Assembly: GCA_023415475.1 (NCBI GenBank)
Contig: JAEZKL010000015.1
Location: 1 to 8,915 of the forward strand
Source: Bacillota bacterium
GTDB lineage: Bacteria > Bacillota > Clostridia > Lachnospirales > Lachnospiraceae
DNA length: 8,915 nt
Direction of reading: 5' to 3'
Shown here: positions 6,947-8,915 of the stretch, in pieces
How the letters are laid out: each line of letters begins with the position of its first letter
How positions within the stretch are numbered: the first letter of the stretch is position 1
Translations under genes and position numbers: made by a program
The notes under the pieces: model-generated
What the model was told of the DNA's origin: nothing
What the model saw: the letters and a program-made list of their open reading frames with translations, nothing else
Databases searched by the model: none

Positions 6947-7966
6947 GTGGTTTCAATCAAAGATGTATCAGCAAAATGCGGAGTATCGGTAGCGACGGTG
7001 AGTAAATCTCTGAATGATCATAGTGATATTTCGCAAGCTACTAAGGAACATGTCAGAAAGATAGCAAAAGAGATGGGCTACTTCCCGAATTCTTCAGCCA
7101 GAGCTTTAAAGACAAACCGTACATACAATTTAGGGGTATTATTTGTGGACGAAGCGCAAAGCGGCTTAACTCATGAATACTTTGCCAACGTGCTGGACAG
7201 CTTTAAGGTAGAAGCGGAGAAATGCGGTTATGATATTACATTCATAAATAAATATACCGGCCGGAAGAATATGACTTATTATGAGCACAGTAAATACCGC
7301 GGAGTAGACGGAGTAGTGATTGCCTGCATCGATTTTACCGATCCTGATGTATTGGAGCTAATTGATGGCGAGCTGCCGGTTGTAACAATCGATCATGTAT
7401 TCAATAACCGCACAGCAATTGTATCGGACAATATCAAAGGGATGAAAGATTTAATTACCTATATATATGAGAGAGGACATCGCAAAATCGCTTATATCCA
7501 CGGAGCTGATTCTTCTGTTACCAGAAATCGAGTGGGAAGCTATTATAAAACCATGGGAGAACTGGGAATTGAGGTTTCTGATCATTATGTAAAATGTGGT
7601 ATATATCATGATCCTGATACAACGGCAAAGCTGACAAGGGAGCTCTTGGAGCTGAAGGACAGACCAACCTGCATTATTTTTCCGGATGACTTTTCTTGTA
7701 TCGGTGGCCTCAATGCCATCAAGGATCAGGGGTTAACCATTCCTGACGATATCTCCGTTGCGGGCTATGACGGAATTATGTTGTCACAGGTACTTGACCC
7801 GAAATTAACTACATTACAGCAGGATACCAAAGCCTTGGGAAGAAGTGCTGCTCAGAAGTTAATTGCCTTAATCGAGAATCCGAAGGCTGCGATTGTTGAG
7901 AGAGTGGTAGTGGAAGGGAAGATTCTTGCCGGAAGTTCGGTAGGCAGTCCAAAAGAGAAAAAATAA
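6947..7966 (+). CDS. LacI-family transcriptional regulator
   Basis: DNA-binding repressor/activator with a periplasmic-binding-protein-like sensor. It has 339 residues, normal for the family. The N-terminal helix-turn-helix is IKDVSAKCGVSVATVSKSLN (4-23). The hinge helix NSSARAL (48-54) includes the leucine that inserts into the operator. The sensor starts near NLGVLF (61-66). Residues matching inducer contacts of E. coli LacI are in place: Asp149 (TIDH), Arg195 (TRNRVGSYY) and Asp275 (VAGYDG). They suggest a sugar-like ligand, which cannot be named. The start is GTG, with AGGAGA seven bases upstream. The gene stands between two V-ATPase operons and no sugar gene is in view. It has its own structured 3' region and terminator. 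Confidence 0.95.
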   Translation: MVSIKDVSAKCGVSVATVSKSLNDHSDISQATKEHVRKIAKEMGYFPNSSARALKTNRTYNLGVLFVDEAQSGLTHEYFANVLDSFKVEAEKCGYDITFINKYTGRKNMTYYEHSKYRGVDGVVIACIDFTDPDVLELIDGELPVVTIDHVFNNRTAIVSDNIKGMKDLITYIYERGHRKIAYIHGADSSVTRNRVGSYYKTMGELGIEVSDHYVKCGIYHDPDTTAKLTRELLELKDRPTCIIFPDDFSCIGGLNAIKDQGLTIPDDISVAGYDGIMLSQVLDPKLTTLQQDTKALGRSAAQKLIALIENPKAAIVERVVVEGKILAGSSVGSPKEKK

Positions 7967-7968
7967 AT

Positions 7969-8066
7969 TATGTACAGTGAACAGGTGAAATCATGCTTTG
8001 TCCGTATGAGGATGGGGAGATATTTATACAGACAAAGGGTAAGTTTCCATCACCACACTGTATATA
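7969..8066 (+). other. Structured RNA candidate after lacI (three nested helices)
   Basis: Three helices nest in order. P1 pairs 7969-7979 with 8056-8066 (11 pairs, one G-U). P2 pairs GGTGA (7984-7988) with TCACC (8050-8054). P3 pairs 7996-8007 with 8026-8037 (11 of 12 pairs, one C/A mismatch), closing an 18-base purine-rich loop. P1 starts three bases after the lacI stop. There is no U-run, so it is not a terminator itself. I do not recognise a known riboswitch consensus. It could be a lacI 3'-UTR element, a cis-regulator working with the terminator at 8160, or a processed small RNA. Confidence 0.5.
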
Positions 8067-8106
8067 CAAGGTTCTGCTAAAATCGGATTGTTTACTTTAT
8101 ATATAG
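7993..8106 (+). CDS. Possible 37-residue small protein (doubtful)
   Basis: An ATG frame of 37 codons, beginning MLCPYEDGEIFIQTKGK and ending SDCLLYI, with three cysteines. AGGTGA lies four bases before the ATG and could act as a ribosome site, but those bases pair in helix P2 of the structured element. No related family is recognised. The ORF lies wholly over inverted repeats, which argues that RNA structure rather than protein is selected. It might also be a small protein whose translation is gated by folding. Its position between the lacI stop and the terminator would put it in the same transcript. Confidence 0.15.
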   Translation: MLCPYEDGEIFIQTKGKFPSPHCIYKVLLKSDCLLYI

Positions 8107-8116
8107 GAAGCAATCC
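8085..8116 (+). other. Hairpin downstream of lacI
   Basis: GGATTGTTTACT (8085-8096) pairs with AGGAAGCAATCC (8105-8116) at 11 of 12 positions, including one G-U, with an 8-base AU loop. A T-rich but broken stretch follows (8117-8133), so at best it is a weak terminator. It is the second of three structures in the lacI 3' region. Confidence 0.45.
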
Positions 8117-8159
8117 AAAATGTTTTCTGTTTTATAAGTGGGTGGGAGTATTTCTTACG

Positions 8160-8213
8160 AAAGACATTTCTATATCTTTGACTTACGGTCATAAATAGAA
8201 ATGTCTTTTTTTT
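8160..8213 (+). terminator. Intrinsic terminator after lacI
   Basis: A perfect 14-bp stem, 8160-8173 with 8195-8208, encloses a loop with a small internal hairpin (TGAC 8179-8182 / GTCA 8188-8191). The 3' arm runs into an eight-T tract (8206-8213). The other strand lacks a T-run, so it works rightwards. It should end the lacI transcript 194 bases past the stop codon and insulate the second V-ATPase operon, unless antitermination occurs. Confidence 0.88.
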
Positions 8214-8388
8214 GTGTGTGAGCAATACGGTTCTTCCGGTTTTAATTTTATTAAGATCTTATAAAGAGTTTTTTTATAATAAAGACAATTCTGATAAAGA
8301 CTTTGATGTCTTGAAATAAGTGATTGTTTTTGATGTATAATAATAAAAATAATCAATATTGTGAAATTTTAGTCAATTTGTACAAAAA

Positions 8389-8419
8389 ATTCAACAAATT
8401 TGACGATACAATGTTGAAT
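8389..8419 (+). repeat. Inverted repeat over the -35 of the second operon promoter
   Basis: ATTCAACA (8389-8396) and TGTTGAAT (8412-8419) are perfect complements 15 bases apart. The right arm contains the whole -35 hexamer. A second, imperfect repeat overlaps it: GTCAATTTGT (8372-8381) with ACAAATTTGAC (8394-8404), one base of length difference. This could be an operator for an unidentified regulator, or chance in AT-rich DNA. Confidence 0.3.
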
Positions 8420-8442
8420 AATAAGGTCCCATAGGTTATAAT
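8414..8442 (+). promoter_or_regulatory. Probable promoter of the second V-ATPase operon
   Basis: TTGAAT (8414-8419), a 17-base spacer and a perfect TATAAT (8437-8442) fit a housekeeping sigma-A promoter. A start near 8449 gives a leader of about 33 bases ending in GGAGGTGA before the ATG at 8482. Such a short leader has no room for a riboswitch. Confidence 0.6.
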
Positions 8443-8481
8443 TATATTGTTAGCCATTAATATGATTCTGGAGGTGAGTAA

Positions 8482-8790
8482 ATGGCAAAGGAAACAGTAC
8501 AAGCTGTTCGCCAAGCAGAGTTGAATGCTGCTGAGAAGGAAAAGGAAGCACTTCAAAAAAAGGAGAGCATACTAACCAAGGCGCAGCAAGATGCAAAGGA
8601 AATGGTTGCTTCAAAGGTGAGTGAAACCCAGATGTTATCAGAAAAAAAATTAAAAAATGCTAATGACCAAGGCGAAGAAAGATTGGAGGCTGCGAAGCGT
8701 AAGGCAGATCAGGAAGTACTTATATTGCAGGAAATGGTTAGAAATAAAGAGCAGGCAGCGATTGATTTCATAATCTCCAGCCTCGTTTAA
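8482..8790 (+). CDS. V-type ATPase peripheral stalk subunit G/H (second operon)
   Basis: Coiled-coil stator protein expected to pair with a subunit E encoded further right. It has 102 residues, beginning MAKETVQAVRQAELNAAEKEKEA, very rich in Ala, Glu, Lys and Gln across residues 1-88. The tail EQAAIDFIISSLV is hydrophobic, as in other subunits of this class. The ATG has GGAGGTGA, with GGAGG seven bases upstream. It precedes a subunit I gene by 42 bp, the same first-gene position that stalk subunits hold in Enterococcus and Thermus V-ATPase operons. Identification comes from composition, size and neighbour, since the family is weakly conserved. The sequence clearly differs from the stalk protein of the first operon, so it is not a recent duplicate. 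Confidence 0.8.
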   Translation: MAKETVQAVRQAELNAAEKEKEALQKKESILTKAQQDAKEMVASKVSETQMLSEKKLKNANDQGEERLEAAKRKADQEVLILQEMVRNKEQAAIDFIISSLV

Positions 8791-8832
8791 GACATCATGA
8801 ATTGCAAATTTTAGTAAAGGAGGTGTTCGATT

Positions 8833-8915
8833 ATGGCAGTGCTGCATATGCAGCGTATTTTAATTTGTGGACTGCGTAAAGATAGAAAAGCGATTCTAGA
8901 ATTATTGCAGCGTGA
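8833..8915 (+). CDS. ntpI: V-type ATPase membrane subunit I, second copy (C-terminus cut by window edge)
   Basis: Only 27 codons are visible, starting MAVLHMQRILICGLRKDRKA and continuing ILELLQR. This is the standard opening of V-type subunit I (a Met-rich strand, a G-x-x-x-D/E turn, then a helix ending in LQ-R/E). AAAGGAGGTG precedes it, with GGAGG nine bases before the ATG. The intact copy at 3061-4965 opens quite differently (MIEKMRFLSITGPKDDFDRV), so the two belong to different subfamilies. The ion-channel motifs lie outside the window. Subunits K, E, C, F, A, B and D are expected to the right, but this cannot be seen. Confidence 0.8.
   Translation, partial: MAVLHMQRILICGLRKDRKAILELLQR

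Larger units (their letters stand above)
7967..8481. other. Gene-poor gap between lacI and the second V-ATPase operon
   Basis: The left part (7969-8213) is a row of strong inverted repeats ending in an intrinsic terminator. The right part (8214-8481) is AT-rich. It contains one good promoter (8414-8442), a weaker TATAAT at 8336-8341, an inverted repeat over the -35, and the ribosome site GGAGGTGA (8470-8477). No copy of the 16-bp operator was found here. Apart from a doubtful 37-codon ORF no coding potential is visible. Confidence 0.7.

Noticed and set aside
8131..8150. T-box-like GGGTGGGAG stretch before the terminator
   Set aside because: The T-box antiterminator needs a GGGTGG-N-ACCGCG-type core. 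The ACC part is absent, and no aminoacyl-tRNA or amino-acid gene follows.
8353..8556. 67-residue minus-strand ORF over the second operon promoter
   Set aside because: It is antisense to the stalk gene and its promoter, with hydrophobic low-complexity content. It is a shadow frame.
1..8915. CRISPR arrays, tRNA/rRNA genes, insertion sequences or phage genes
   Set aside because: I saw no repeat-spacer pattern, cloverleaf or rRNA sequence, transposase or integrase on either strand.

Overview
The window comes from a low-GC Gram-positive anaerobe, most likely a clostridium of the Lachnospiraceae type. The grounds are AT-rich intergenic DNA, strong AGGAGG-type ribosome binding sites, a V/A-type rotary ATPase with clostridial-style subunits, and a LacI-family regulator. 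The species cannot be named from the sequence.

Bases 1-6541 (minus strand) carry most of one V-type ATPase operon. In transcription order it runs: small coiled-coil stalk subunit (G/H), C, I, K, F, E, A. Subunit A runs off the left edge, and B and D presumably follow outside. Most genes are 15-53 bp apart. Two gaps are long, G/H-C (about 190-205 bp) and K-F (169 bp), and both hold inverted repeats. They split the operon into a stalk gene, a C-I-K membrane module and an F-E-A catalytic module.

Bases 6542-6946 are a 405-bp divergent intergenic region. It holds two identical 16-bp elements exactly 220 bp apart, which look like LacI/CcpA-type operators, plus candidate promoters for both directions. 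Bases 6947-7966 (plus strand) encode a complete LacI-family regulator starting at GTG.

Bases 7967-8481 form a 515-bp gap. Its first half is unusually structured: a nested three-helix element directly after the lacI stop, a second hairpin, then a strong intrinsic terminator. A possible 37-codon ORF overlaps the first element. The second half is AT-rich and contains a good promoter.

Bases 8482-8915 (plus strand) start a second V-type ATPase operon: another coiled-coil stalk gene, then subunit I, cut by the right edge after 27 codons. Its order (stalk, I, ...) resembles the Enterococcus/Thermus layout and differs from the first operon (stalk, C, I, K, F, E, A). The window is therefore the junction of two differently organised rotary ATPase operons with a sugar-type regulator between them. 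The attractive hypothesis is that the regulator, or CcpA, couples expression of one or both ion pumps to carbon supply.
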